DNA of 64,000 nucleotides from Mangrovibacter phragmitis (GTDB lineage: Bacteria > Pseudomonadota > Gammaproteobacteria > Enterobacterales > Enterobacteriaceae), in contig NZ_LYRP01000022.1 in the NCBI RefSeq assembly GCF_001655675.1, forward strand, positions 186,001 through 250,000, read 5' to 3'. Of the stretch, positions 8,251 through 16,564 are shown one piece after another. Positions within the stretch are counted from its first letter, which is position 1. Each line of letters begins with the position of its first letter. The position numbers and the translations under genes are program-made. Below the pieces are notes generated by a model. It searched no databases. It saw only the letters and a program-made list of their open reading frames with translations, and was not told the DNA's origin.

Positions 8251-8274
8251 TCAGATGATTACATTCTCCAGCAT
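8251..8274 (-). CDS. Candidate 7-residue leader peptide upstream of yjhX
   Basis: An ATG with CCGGAG five bases upstream opens a frame of seven codons (M-L-E-N-V-I-I) ending in TGA, about 110 bases before yjhX on the same strand. E. coli topAI is known to be controlled by a translated leader ORF (toiL) that responds to ribosome-targeting antibiotics. Position, strand and a good ribosome binding site make this a candidate counterpart, but I cannot compare the sequences. Confidence 0.4.
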   Translation of the reverse strand: MLENVII

Positions 8275-8305
8275 CAAAGCTCCGGTGAGATTGGGTATGA
8301 ATAAA

Positions 8306-8332
8306 CAGGTGAATATTAACACCTGCTTTTTA
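8306..8332 (+). terminator. Hairpin with T-run upstream of yjhX leader
   Basis: CAGGTG and CACCTG arms around an 8-base loop, followed on the + strand by CTTTTTAT. It lies between the minus-strand gene at 8405-8821 and the yjhX leader. On the minus strand the U-tail is weaker, so it may only partly stop readthrough into yjhX. Confidence 0.5.
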
Positions 8333-8404
8333 TATGGGAACAGGGCGAGGTGAATAATGTGAACCCGGTGCGGGAATACTGTGGAGGTGGCAGCTCTGCC
8401 TGGA

Positions 8405-8821
8405 TTATAAACGGTGGGGCACCTTGTAATGGTCCATTATCCGGCCCATTAAATACAGGCGCGCTTCTGCTTCGCTGGAAAATAAACCGTGAGTCATTAT
8501 GGCGTGTTGCGCCACGTTGATAGACATAATAATCAACTGCACAATATCTGCCCGTGTATGGAGCTGGGAAAGAATATCGCTGCAATCCACGTTATCATCA
8601 TTGTGGCTTTGCCAGCGTAATTTCAGCATCGGAAAAATTTCTGCGGCATTCTGGCGGGCATTTTCCAGAGACATTCCGCCACATTTGCTCAGCGCAATAT
8701 TGTCAAACTTTAAACGCCAGGAGTCCAGCGCCCGTGCGGCCCTGTGCGACTGCCCATCCAGAGTGCTGGTTTTTTCCTGGGGATTGTTGTCATTATTCAG
8801 CCGATAGTTACGCGTCGCCAT
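8405..8821 (-). CDS. Unknown soluble protein
   Basis: A 138-residue protein with AAGGAAC before its ATG. The N-terminal ~35 residues are polar (Asn/Gln/Ser-rich), the rest is predicted helical with C-G-G-M, H-N-D-D-N-V-D-C-S-D and a C-terminal R-L-Y-L-M-G-R-I-M-D block. No signal peptide, membrane segment or recognised motif. It lies upstream of the yjhX leader on the same strand but with its own terminator between them. A lineage-restricted accessory protein is the best description. Confidence 0.6.
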   Translation of the reverse strand: MATRNYRLNNDNNPQEKTSTLDGQSHRAARALDSWRLKFDNIALSKCGGMSLENARQNAAEIFPMLKLRWQSHNDDNVDCSDILSQLHTRADIVQLIIMSINVAQHAIMTHGLFSSEAEARLYLMGRIMDHYKVPHRL

Positions 8822-9281
8822 GATGATGTTCCTTATAGCCGGGCTGTATATAAAACGTGCAGTCCTCCATCAGGAAGATTAGTTCAGTTTGCGGCGTATT
8901 TTCGTCGCTGACTTCGCATATCGTGACAGCACTTCAGAAAGCATTTCCCTTAGGGAGATCCCTACACATTATAACGATTTTGGGTTGCCAACAATGGGTA
9001 ACATAACGTGTCATTTGCGCCCTGATTCTGGCTATAGCCCTACTATTTTTGGTGGGGGGAATGATCTTGCTGTGCCAATGTAGCATTAACCGCGCCGGGG
9101 GAACAGGTCTGGAATGAGAGTGTTAACACTAAGCTGTAATGTCCCCTTGGGGGGCGCGTAATGAGCCCTTACTGAAGCCATCAAAAGCTTGTCGAATGTC
9201 TCAGGGCGTGAAGCGGACATGGACAGGAAGATGCTGATAATATTTCCGCCAGTGGGTAACTTTATCCAACAGGGGGTACGA
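8822..9281. other. 460-base stretch without a convincing gene
   Basis: A frame of 64 codons at 8889-9083 exists but has no ribosome binding site and no protein-like composition. No repeat or terminator stands out. The last ~15 bases contain AGGGGG, the likely ribosome binding site of the next gene. Confidence 0.4.
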
Positions 9282-9839
9282 ATGGAATACCAAACGTCAT
9301 TGCAGAAAATATTGTCAGATGACCCTGTAAGAATGAAGATCCTACATGCGGTTCGGGCACTGGAGCTCAATGATGGTTGGATTGGAGCGGGATTTGTACG
9401 AGACGCTGTCTGGGATCACTTACATGGGTATGGGCTAAGTCCTGTTTCTGGTGATGTAGATGTCGTCTGGTTTGACTGTGATCACTGTAGCCCAGACCAT
9501 GATAGCTATCCAGAAGGCAGGCTTAGGCAACAGTTACCTTCGCTAAACTGGTCGGTGAAGAATCAAGCCAGAATGCATCAACGTAATGGTGACCATCCCT
9601 ATACCTCAACGGGAAATGCTTTACTGCACTGGCCTGAAACAGCTACGGCCGTAGCTGTCAGATTGGGGAAGGAAGGTCTCGATATCACTGCACCTTATGG
9701 GCTTTCTGACTTATTTGAACTGCGTTTACGACCGACTCCTGCATTTGAACGTGAAAAGTTGGATTGTTTTAAACAACGGGTCATTACAAAGCAATGGTTG
9801 GAACGTTATCCCAGGTTACAGCTCATCGTTTCCTTATAA
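9282..9839 (+). CDS. Nucleotidyltransferase-family protein
   Basis: A 185-residue protein. The ATG at 9282 has AGGGGG six bases upstream and is preferred to a TTG at 9189. It contains G-A-G-F-V-R-D-A-V-W-D near residues 29-39 and S-x-D-V-D-V-V-W-F-D near 53-62, the Gly-rich helix plus DxD strand of the NTP_transf_6 type of nucleotidyltransferase fold, and a later A-V-A-V-R-L-G-K-E-G-L-D-I-x-A-P-Y-G-L-S-D-L-F block also typical of it. These proteins are expected to transfer nucleotides, but targets are unknown. It is not linked to a recognisable antitoxin. Confidence 0.82.
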   Translation: MEYQTSLQKILSDDPVRMKILHAVRALELNDGWIGAGFVRDAVWDHLHGYGLSPVSGDVDVVWFDCDHCSPDHDSYPEGRLRQQLPSLNWSVKNQARMHQRNGDHPYTSTGNALLHWPETATAVAVRLGKEGLDITAPYGLSDLFELRLRPTPAFEREKLDCFKQRVITKQWLERYPRLQLIVSL

Positions 9840-9977
9840 CCTCAATATACAAATACCCCGGTTCATGCGGTTCGACTGTATGATTGACAGTCCGCGCCTG
9901 ACACGAAGTGCACGAACTGACTGAGCAAAAGGTCCACTATGAGCAAGGAGCGGTCCTCGCAATGATTATTTATCTCC

Positions 9978-10229
9978 TTACTTGATGCCATAATTTGCAG
10001 GTAGAGAGCTGACATAATCTGCAATCTCCCCATTGTAATGAGTCGCTATACTTTCAAAGACATCAGCTATATCTTTTCGATTAACTTCATCAAGGGACTG
10101 AAGAGTTCCTGCAATACTTTCCTGCATCTCAATGGCTACATCAGGATTAATTAAGTTCTCGTCGGTAAATTCGAGTGCGATAGCTATATCAGCAATGATC
10201 TTTACTAATTGTATAGATTGTGAAGACAT
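9978..10229 (-). CDS. Small acidic helical protein, immunity-like
   Basis: An 83-residue acidic protein, with GAGG before its ATG, apparently all-helical (Q-L-V-K-I-I-A-D-I-A-I-A-L-E-F then E-M-Q-E-S-I-A-G-T-L-Q-S-L). No motif is recognised. Size, acidity and location among scattered orphan genes are compatible with a stray immunity protein from a lost contact-dependent toxin locus, but nothing in the sequence proves that. Confidence 0.55.
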   Translation of the reverse strand: MSSQSIQLVKIIADIAIALEFTDENLINPDVAIEMQESIAGTLQSLDEVNRKDIADVFESIATHYNGEIADYVSSLPANYGIK

Positions 10230-10427
10230 ACGAACCTCTACTTAGTTTTTGACTGGATCCCTGCGCATCAACATAACATGAAGTTATCAACGTCCGCTTC
10301 TGGCACTCTGGTGACGTTCGGACCCGGGATCACTCCCCTGGACGCATGGTCCAGATTGACCATTATGATATTTTATGGTTTTGTGAAGATAAGAATAACG
10401 ACAGAGCCTATAAGGCTCAACTTGAAG

Positions 10428-10667
10428 ATGAGCACTACCATGATCAACCCAGAAATAAAAAATAAGGGCCATGAACCTCCGGATGGTCTACCTCGTTATC
10501 GTCTCCTGACTGGTAAGGATGACGCTAAATTTTGTCATCGGATTTCAGAAGCGCTGGCGCTTGGTTATCAACTGTATGGTTCACCCGCCGCGACGTTTAA
10601 TGGGCAGGATGTGATTGTTGCACAGGCTATCATATGGCCTGAGGCACAACAGAATCAGGGTTCGTAG
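10428..10667 (+). CDS. DUF1737-domain protein
   Basis: A 79-residue protein whose core Y-R-L-L-T-G-K-D-D-A-x-F-C-H-R-I-S-E-A-L is the DUF1737 signature, followed by G-Y-x-L-Y-G-S-P-A-x-T-F-N-G and V-A-Q-A. Function of the domain is unknown; it is common as a small stand-alone protein. Starts at 10428 or 10440 are both possible, neither with a strong ribosome binding site. A 39-codon frame starting at 10345 overlaps it in another register (M-V-Q-I-D-H-Y-D-I-L-W-F) and may be a gene remnant. Confidence 0.75.
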   Translation: MSTTMINPEIKNKGHEPPDGLPRYRLLTGKDDAKFCHRISEALALGYQLYGSPAATFNGQDVIVAQAIIWPEAQQNQGS

Positions 10668-10875
10668 TAATGGCGTACTGAATCCGTCCGGTGCTGTTTT
10701 TCACCGCTGGTGTCTGTCGTAAGGTAATGTCATCACTCATCGCGACACACTTTATCTTTACGCAGGCCTTCTTATTACTTCTGTCTTTCACTGTTTGTCA
10801 CAAGTGTAAGACGCAATAATCCCCACTCTGTGCTTTAATCTACGAGATATCGTTTACAAATTAAACTACCTATTC

Positions 10876-11124
10876 TCAATAGCAGAGGGAGGATAACCCC
10901 CCTACCTTCGCAGGGTTCCCGTGTCTAGTTATGTGCCCATGATGCGCTTCATAACGTCCGTTTTTGGCCCACAGCGGACCTTTTCGATTTTTTTCTCTGA
11001 ACGTCGACAGGACATTTCTGTTTCGCACTGAAGGTGCCACTTCTGCTTTGCGTTGACAGGCCTGGAATGAGGGTGAGAGGAAAATAGAGAATACTATCAG
11101 TATATTAATCGGTATTTTCTTCAT
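10876..11124 (-). CDS. Doubtful exported small protein in remnant DNA
   Basis: An 82-codon frame with a hydrophobic N-terminus (M-K-K-I-P-I-N-I-L-I-V-F-S-I-F-L) ending S-F-Q-A-C, like a lipoprotein signal. The rest is basic with no domain character, and part of it coincides with a TCCG..CGGA inverted segment that looks like a decayed mobile-element remnant. It overlaps the start of the opposite small frame at 11123. Probably a decayed or chance frame. Confidence 0.25.
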   Translation of the reverse strand: MKKIPINILIVFSIFLSPSFQACQRKAEVAPSVRNRNVLSTFREKNRKGPLWAKNGRYEAHHGHITRHGNPAKVGGLSSLCY

Positions 11125-11290
11125 GGCTTGTGGCGCAATGCTTCTGTGTGACCGCTACCGTGCGGCGCGTAAAATCTTACGCGGTACACCATTGCGCAAA
11201 ATACCCGTTACCCAGTTGCAACCAGGCGCAATGGTATGCTCAGAGCCACAAGTCAGAGCCACAAGAAAAAAGCGTTCTCGGCCATTTTGA
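11123..11290 (+). pseudogene. Possible gene fragment, 55 codons
   Basis: A frame beginning M-A-C-G-A-M-L-L-C-D and running through T-P-L-R-K-I-P-V-T-Q-L-Q-P-G-A-M-V to a TGA at 11290. The middle looks protein-like but the frame is short and lacks a ribosome binding site, so a fragment of a longer lost gene is more likely than an intact one. Family not recognised. Confidence 0.25.
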
Positions 11291-11376
11291 AGCGTTATTT
11301 TTAATTATTAATATACTGATTTATATGAAAACCTGTGGAAATTCTGTCTTCCAGACCACTCATTGCTGCTAAAAAA

Positions 11377-11432
11377 GTAAGCGCAAACAAGGAAAGAACA
11401 GACCGTTTATCTCCCGGAATGTTTGCGCTTAC
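11377..11432 (-). terminator. Intrinsic terminator of the arabitol operon
   Basis: GTAAGCGCAAAC and GTTTGCGCTTAC form perfect 12-bp arms around a 32-base loop. On the minus strand the second arm is followed by six T. It lies 20 bases after the stop of the last gene of the minus-strand dal operon. Confidence 0.85.
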
Positions 11433-11452
11433 ATATTCAGAAAACAGGTGGG

Positions 11453-12115
11453 TTATGCGGGCTCTGTGGCTGGCTCTGGCAGTGTGGCGAGCATCTCCGC
11501 CAGTGAACAGTAACGCCCGGCAGCGCCGTGAAATTCTGGCTGGTGGCAGGCTGGCGTGACCATACATACTGGCATTCCGGCAGCCTGTGCAGCCCGGAAG
11601 CCATTCAGGCTGTCTTCCACCACCAGGCACTCTGCGGCGGGCAGTGAAAGTTTGCGTGCGGTAGAGAGGTAAACTGCCGGGTCTGGTTTACCGCGCGGTT
11701 CGTCATCAGCACTGGAAACCACTTCAAAATAGTGGCGCAGTTGCAGTTTATCGAACACGGCATCAATAACCTGGTGTGAAGATGAAGTGGCTAAAGCGAT
11801 ACGGTAGTTGCTTTGCTGTAAGGTGTGTAATACTGCTCCGACACCCGGCAAAGGCTTACCGTTTGCCGTAATGGATGTGGTGACATGGTGCAAAATGGCC
11901 TGTTCCAGTTGCCCGGGCTGGGTGGGCAAGTTGAAATGCTGGCACCACAACCTGGCGATTTCATCCAGCCGCTTGCCTTTTGTCAGGGCTTCGCATTGCG
12001 CCACCGTGGCCTGAACCTGGCAGGCAGCCAGTGCCGTGATTTGCGCCTGTTGCCAGAACGGTTCAGAATCAATAATCACACCATCCATATCAAAAATAAC
12101 CGCTTTCACCTTCAT
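11453..12115 (-). CDS. HAD-superfamily sugar phosphatase in the dal operon
   Basis: A 220-residue beta-phosphoglucomutase/YniC-like HAD protein. Motif I D-M-D-G-V-I-I-D (residues 9-16) gives the two catalytic aspartates, motif II is A-T-S-S-S, motif III K-P-D-P, and motif IV V-V-E-D-S. Closest in style to E. coli HxpB (YniC), a hexitol/2-deoxyglucose-6-phosphate phosphatase. GGAG lies before the ATG. It follows dalT by 45 bases in the same orientation and ends just before a terminator, so it is probably co-transcribed. A detoxifying role against unwanted sugar- or polyol-phosphates made during arabitol growth is a reasonable inference. Confidence 0.85.
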   Translation of the reverse strand: MKVKAVIFDMDGVIIDSEPFWQQAQITALAACQVQATVAQCEALTKGKRLDEIARLWCQHFNLPTQPGQLEQAILHHVTTSITANGKPLPGVGAVLHTLQQSNYRIALATSSSHQVIDAVFDKLQLRHYFEVVSSADDEPRGKPDPAVYLSTARKLSLPAAECLVVEDSLNGFRAAQAAGMPVCMVTPACHQPEFHGAAGRYCSLAEMLATLPEPATEPA

Positions 12116-12160
12116 TTTTACTTCTCCTGCAGGCTGGCGGTTGCCCGCCAGCCTGGTTGC

Positions 12161-13438
12161 TTACGACAATTGCGCACTTTCTGCCGCACATTCCGGTTTA
12201 GTGCTAAAACCGGGCTGTTCAACGTGAATGAATGGGCAGATGAAAAACGCGACGATATACAGCACGGTGTAGGCAATCACTACACCAATGGTGCTGAAGT
12301 GGGGCAGCAGCAGCACGGCAATGGCCGGGGCCAGGAAGTTGGATGTCCCGGCAGATAAGTTATAAACCGAAATAGCCGCGCCTTTGTGCCTGGGCTCCAG
12401 CGCCGGGAATACCGCCGCCATGGGAACAAATGCCGCCACAAAAATGCCCAGTGCGATTGCCGGAATTAACGCCATGGCAAAGTTATGCCCAAAATGCTGA
12501 GGGATGTAATAAAACGCCAGGCTGGAGAGCGCCATACCAATGCACCCGAACCAGCGCACCACTTTTATCCAGCCCAATTTTTCGGACACAACGCCCCAGA
12601 ACACGTTGGAGAATATTGTGGTAAAGAAAAAGACGGCCCAGACCTGGAGCCATTCAGACGTAGTGAAGCCAAGTTGGTCGACAAACATCATTGGCATGAT
12701 GACGGCAAAACCAAACAGCGACAGCGTATTGATAATCCGCACCATGCAGGACAGCATAATATTGCGGTTACTGTAAATCAGCGTGACTGCCCGGGTGAGC
12801 TCACTGAGTTTCTCACGCGTGGTGAGGTTTTGCATATGGCGTGGTGTGGCAATATGGCGCAGAGATATCTGTGCGATAACCCCGCCAGTGATACAAAACG
12901 CCAGCGCCAGCCACAATGTCCCCAGTTCGCCAATATGCGGGATGGTGAAGCTCGGAATATAACTGCCAAACACACCAATACCAATGGAATACACCGCCCA
13001 GAACCAGCCAATGGCTGAGCTGGCGCTGTCGCTCTTCACGTTATGAATAATGGCGACAATAAACGAATACAGGAACAGGGGATAAGCGAAACCACGAATA
13101 CCGTAGAACAGCAGGATCATGGCGTAATTTGCGTGCCCCAGGCCAAACACCAGAAACAGAACATGGAAAATACACCACATCAAAAAGCCAATCAGCATGG
13201 TTTTTTGCGGGGTAATAATTTCAGCCACCACGCCAGACACCCACGCGGCAAGCGCGGCTGCAAGGCCATAGAGAGTAAATGCCAAAGAGGCTTCGGCGGG
13301 TGAAAAGCCTAATTCTTTAATGTAGTGGGATAAAAACGCCAGTTCGAAACCATCTCCCGTCATGAAGAAGGCGATAGCGATATAGCCCCATATCAGGTTC
13401 AGAGGCAATCCCAGCCACTGCTTGTTGGTTACAGACAT
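12161..13438 (-). CDS. dalT: D-arabitol/ribitol MFS transporter
   Basis: A 425-residue inner-membrane protein with twelve hydrophobic segments and a central cytoplasmic loop (about residues 200-215). Its N-terminus (N-L-I-W-G-Y-I-A-I-A-F-F-M-T-G-D-G) and length match the Klebsiella DalT/RbtT proton symporters for pentitols. GAGG is six bases before the ATG. It sits between dalK and the phosphatase gene, which supports D-arabitol over ribitol as substrate because no ribitol dehydrogenase or ribulokinase is present. Confidence 0.9.
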   Translation of the reverse strand: MSVTNKQWLGLPLNLIWGYIAIAFFMTGDGFELAFLSHYIKELGFSPAEASLAFTLYGLAAALAAWVSGVVAEIITPQKTMLIGFLMWCIFHVLFLVFGLGHANYAMILLFYGIRGFAYPLFLYSFIVAIIHNVKSDSASSAIGWFWAVYSIGIGVFGSYIPSFTIPHIGELGTLWLALAFCITGGVIAQISLRHIATPRHMQNLTTREKLSELTRAVTLIYSNRNIMLSCMVRIINTLSLFGFAVIMPMMFVDQLGFTTSEWLQVWAVFFFTTIFSNVFWGVVSEKLGWIKVVRWFGCIGMALSSLAFYYIPQHFGHNFAMALIPAIALGIFVAAFVPMAAVFPALEPRHKGAAISVYNLSAGTSNFLAPAIAVLLLPHFSTIGVVIAYTVLYIVAFFICPFIHVEQPGFSTKPECAAESAQLS

Positions 13439-13496
13439 AATGACCTCGTATTCAGGGTACAGTGGAACCGCTCCGGCACAGAGCCGGAGGGTTTTG

Positions 13497-14969
13497 TTAT
13501 AAAAATGAATGAGTACGGTAAGTAATGTCGTTTTGGTACAGAGCAGCGAATTGTTTATAGCGTTCCATTAGTGCCAGGTGGCGCTCGGGGTTCGCTTGCC
13601 AGGTTTTGTAGATTTCGGGTTTGCTGCACACTTCGCCCATTGGTCTTCCTGCCGCAAGGCAGGCCAGCCGTGCTGCTCCCAGTGCCCCGCCTGTTTCACC
13701 ACCTTTGTGGGTGATAACGGGCATGGCGAGAATGTCTGCCAGCAGTTGTGCCCAGAACGGGCTGCGGGCACCGCCGCCAACTAATGAGCACTGCGTAATA
13801 TCGGTGCCGCTTTCCTGCAGCACTCGCAGGCCGTCGGCAATCCCGAAGCTTACGCCTTCCAGAACGGCATAGCCCATTTGCGCGCGCAGGCTGGTGTGAG
13901 TTAACCCCCAGAACAGGCCGCGTGCGTTCGGGTCGTTATGGGGTGTGCGCTCGCCAGAAAGGTAAGGCAGGAACAGTGGCGCATGGGCTTTCTCGCTGTC
14001 GCTTAACTGTTCTATTTCTTCCAGCAGTGCCGTTTCGGTGGTGCCCGTCAGGCGGCAAAACCACTGCAGGCAACTGGCTGCACTCAGCATCACGCTCATC
14101 TGGTGCCATAAATTGGGCAGCACATGGCAAAAGGCGTGTACCGCCGATTCCGGTGCGGGGCGGTAGGCGTCGGTTACAACAAACAACACGCCGGAAGTAC
14201 CCAAAGAGATAAATGCATCACCCGGGGAGACCGCGCCAACACCAATTGCGCTAACTGCGTTATCGCCACCACCACCGGCGACCACCACTGAAGCATTCAG
14301 CCCCCAGCGTTGTGCTACGTCTGGTGCCAGTGTTGCCGACACCGCACAACCTTCCACCAGTTCCGGCATATTGCTGCGCGACAACCCACATTTCTCCAGC
14401 AGAGTATCTGACCAGTCTCGTTTTGCCACATCCAGCCACAGAGTGCCTGCGGCATCAGACATATCGGAGACTTTCTTGCCCGTCATTTTGAAGCGCAGGT
14501 AATCTTTCGGCAGCAGCACGGTTGCTGTGCGGTTAAAGTTGTCGCTTTCATGGCGACGCACCCAAAGCAGCTTGGGTGCGGTAAACCCCGGCATCGCCAG
14601 GTTACCGGCAATGGCGTGGAGTTCCGGCGCGATTTCTTCCAGCTCTGCGCACTCCTGTGCACAGCGGGTGTCGTTCCATAAAATCGCTGGCCGAATCACT
14701 TCGCCCTGGTTATCCAGCAGCACTGCGCCATGCATTTGCCCGGATAAACCAATCGATTTAATGGCCGACCAGTGCTGGCCGCATTTCTCTTTCAGTGTCG
14801 CCATTAAATAATCTGTGGCTTCCCACCAGGCCTGGGGAGATTGTTCAGACCAGTGCGGGTGTGGCCGCTGGATGCTCAGTGGCGCACTGTGGGTGGCAAC
14901 AACATGGTAGTTGTCGTCAATGACCAGTGCTTTCACTTCGGATGTGCCAAGATCAATGCCTAAGTACAT
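13497..14969 (-). CDS. dalK: D-xylulose kinase of the arabitol pathway
   Basis: A 490-residue FGGY-family kinase. The start is placed at 14969 (M-Y-L-G-I-D-L-G-T-S) because TGAGGA lies six bases upstream; an ATG two codons earlier is too close to that site. The phosphate-binding D-L-G-T-S (6-10), G-L-S-G-Q-M-H-G and C-terminal G-G-G-A-R-S-P-F-W-A-Q motifs are intact. It phosphorylates D-xylulose, the product of DalD, to D-xylulose 5-phosphate for the pentose phosphate pathway. It could equally be called XylB by sequence; the name dalK comes from the operon. Confidence 0.9.
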   Translation of the reverse strand: MYLGIDLGTSEVKALVIDDNYHVVATHSAPLSIQRPHPHWSEQSPQAWWEATDYLMATLKEKCGQHWSAIKSIGLSGQMHGAVLLDNQGEVIRPAILWNDTRCAQECAELEEIAPELHAIAGNLAMPGFTAPKLLWVRRHESDNFNRTATVLLPKDYLRFKMTGKKVSDMSDAAGTLWLDVAKRDWSDTLLEKCGLSRSNMPELVEGCAVSATLAPDVAQRWGLNASVVVAGGGGDNAVSAIGVGAVSPGDAFISLGTSGVLFVVTDAYRPAPESAVHAFCHVLPNLWHQMSVMLSAASCLQWFCRLTGTTETALLEEIEQLSDSEKAHAPLFLPYLSGERTPHNDPNARGLFWGLTHTSLRAQMGYAVLEGVSFGIADGLRVLQESGTDITQCSLVGGGARSPFWAQLLADILAMPVITHKGGETGGALGAARLACLAAGRPMGEVCSKPEIYKTWQANPERHLALMERYKQFAALYQNDITYRTHSFL

Positions 14970-14978
14970 AGTCATTCC

Positions 14979-16346
14979 TCACTGAATCAGTGTGTATACA
15001 GCGGCAATTTTCGCGCGCAGCAGAGCAGCGAAGTCTGCGCGTGAGGCCAGTTCACCAAACAGTGCCTGGTTGCTGGCATAAACAGTAATGGGGTCGGCCG
15101 CGTTGAACATGGCATGAACGGCGGGTGCATCCAGAATGCCGTCCTGGTATTCATAAGGCAGGGCACCGTTGTGCCATTGCTCCATAAACACGAAGAACAG
15201 GGCAGGCAGCATCGCGGTGGCATCCGGAGTGGCGCCACGCTGGTAACATTCCAGCAGCGTTGGCGTGATCATCGCCGGGATTTTTGAGAAACCATCTGCG
15301 GCAACACGCTGGTTGGTATCCTGAATATACGGGTTGGTAAAGCGGTTAAGCACCACATCGCGGTAGCTGGCAAGGTCAATACCGTTATCGCCAAGGCAGG
15401 GAATGACATCTTCGGTGACATAACGGTTTGCAATGGCATAGATAAAATCGGTCTGGGTGCTTTCATGGATATATTGCTGGCCGATTAACGTGCCCGCCCA
15501 GGCAATACAGCTGTGGGATGAGTTAAGAATACGGATTTTGGCTTCTTCATAAGGAATCACAGAAGACACCAGTTCTACACCGGCGTTTTCCAGCGCAGGC
15601 CGGGCATCGCGGAAGTTATCTTCCACCACCCACTGAATAAAGGTTTCACCCATTACCGGGGCTTTGTCATCAATACCGGTTTTTTCTTTGATACGGGCTG
15701 GCAGGTCTGGCGCCGGGCGTGGTGTGATACGGTCCACCATGGTATTCGGGCTGGTGGTGTTGGCTGTCATCCAGTCAATCACGGCCTGTTTGCCCGTCTG
15801 TTGTAAAAATTCGATTAACCCGCCATGAAAGCGCTCGCCATTATGGCGGACGTTATCGCAGCACAGCAGGGTTAACGGGCCCGCCTGCGCTGCCATGCGC
15901 GCTTCAAGAATGCGGGTAATGGTGCCGTAAATTGTCTTGCAGGCGCCTTTCAGGTCTGCCGCCAAATCCGGGTTGCTGGTATCCAGTTGGTGCCGGGTAT
16001 TCAGGTAATACCCGCCTTCTGTGACTGTAAATGCAATCACTTTGGTTTCTGGTTTAGCCCCTTCGTCAATCAGTGGCTGAAGGTTTTCCTGCCAGGGGAT
16101 GAGCTTCTGAATTGAAGTGATTTCTTCGTATTTTCTTTCCCCTTCCGGGCTGACGGTTTCCAGGACATAACGGCCATTCTGTGCTTTCAGTGCCTGAAGA
16201 ACGTTTTCTGAATCAGGGCGGATGTTCCCGGCGGCAATATGCCAGCGGTTATCGCCTGAGGCAATCAGGCTGTGCAGGTACCAGGCCTGATGTGCACGAT
16301 GAAAAGAACCCAAACCGATATGAAGCCATGTGAATTGATTGTTCAT
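14979..16346 (-). CDS. dalD: D-arabinitol 4-dehydrogenase
   Basis: A 455-residue polyol-specific long-chain dehydrogenase (mannitol dehydrogenase family). The N-terminal [13 protein letters not shown] motif binds NAD. The C-terminal domain carries the family lysine in the V-L-N-R-F-x-N-P-Y region and an N-S-S-H-S motif. The start at 16346 follows GGAGA; an upstream ATG at 16376 has no such site. It oxidises D-arabitol to D-xylulose in the cytoplasm. It is the first gene of dalD-dalK-dalT and is divergent from dalR. Confidence 0.93.
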   Translation of the reverse strand: MNNQFTWLHIGLGSFHRAHQAWYLHSLIASGDNRWHIAAGNIRPDSENVLQALKAQNGRYVLETVSPEGERKYEEITSIQKLIPWQENLQPLIDEGAKPETKVIAFTVTEGGYYLNTRHQLDTSNPDLAADLKGACKTIYGTITRILEARMAAQAGPLTLLCCDNVRHNGERFHGGLIEFLQQTGKQAVIDWMTANTTSPNTMVDRITPRPAPDLPARIKEKTGIDDKAPVMGETFIQWVVEDNFRDARPALENAGVELVSSVIPYEEAKIRILNSSHSCIAWAGTLIGQQYIHESTQTDFIYAIANRYVTEDVIPCLGDNGIDLASYRDVVLNRFTNPYIQDTNQRVAADGFSKIPAMITPTLLECYQRGATPDATAMLPALFFVFMEQWHNGALPYEYQDGILDAPAVHAMFNAADPITVYASNQALFGELASRADFAALLRAKIAAVYTLIQ

Positions 16347-16386
16347 GCTCTGTTCTCCATTAAGGTGTGGGCACACTCTATGTAAT

Positions 16387-16400
16387 CATTTGATCAAATG
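16387..16400. promoter_or_regulatory. Perfect palindrome, candidate DalR operator
   Basis: CATTTGATCAAATG is a perfect 14-bp palindrome in the dalD-dalR divergent control region, 41 bases upstream of the dalD start. Its symmetry and place fit a SorC-family repressor site; binding is inference. Confidence 0.5.
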
Positions 16401-16564
16401 TAGAGCTATAGATCACAAAAGAGCAAAAGACCGACAAAAATACAAATGACCAATAATGTGCATCTAATTGTGACAAGGGTACTTGCTTCACTATGATCTT
16501 CCCGCCAGAATGCGGGTATTGCCGGGGTAAAGTGCCCGCAGGCGCAGGAATAAGGCAGGGAAAA

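Noticed and set aside
10345-10464. 39-codon frame overlapping the DUF1737 gene
   Set aside because: Too short and without a ribosome binding site; kept only as a comment on possible remnants.
12485-13018. 177-codon plus-strand frame inside dalT
   Set aside because: Shadow of the transporter gene; composition is that of reversed membrane-segment codons.
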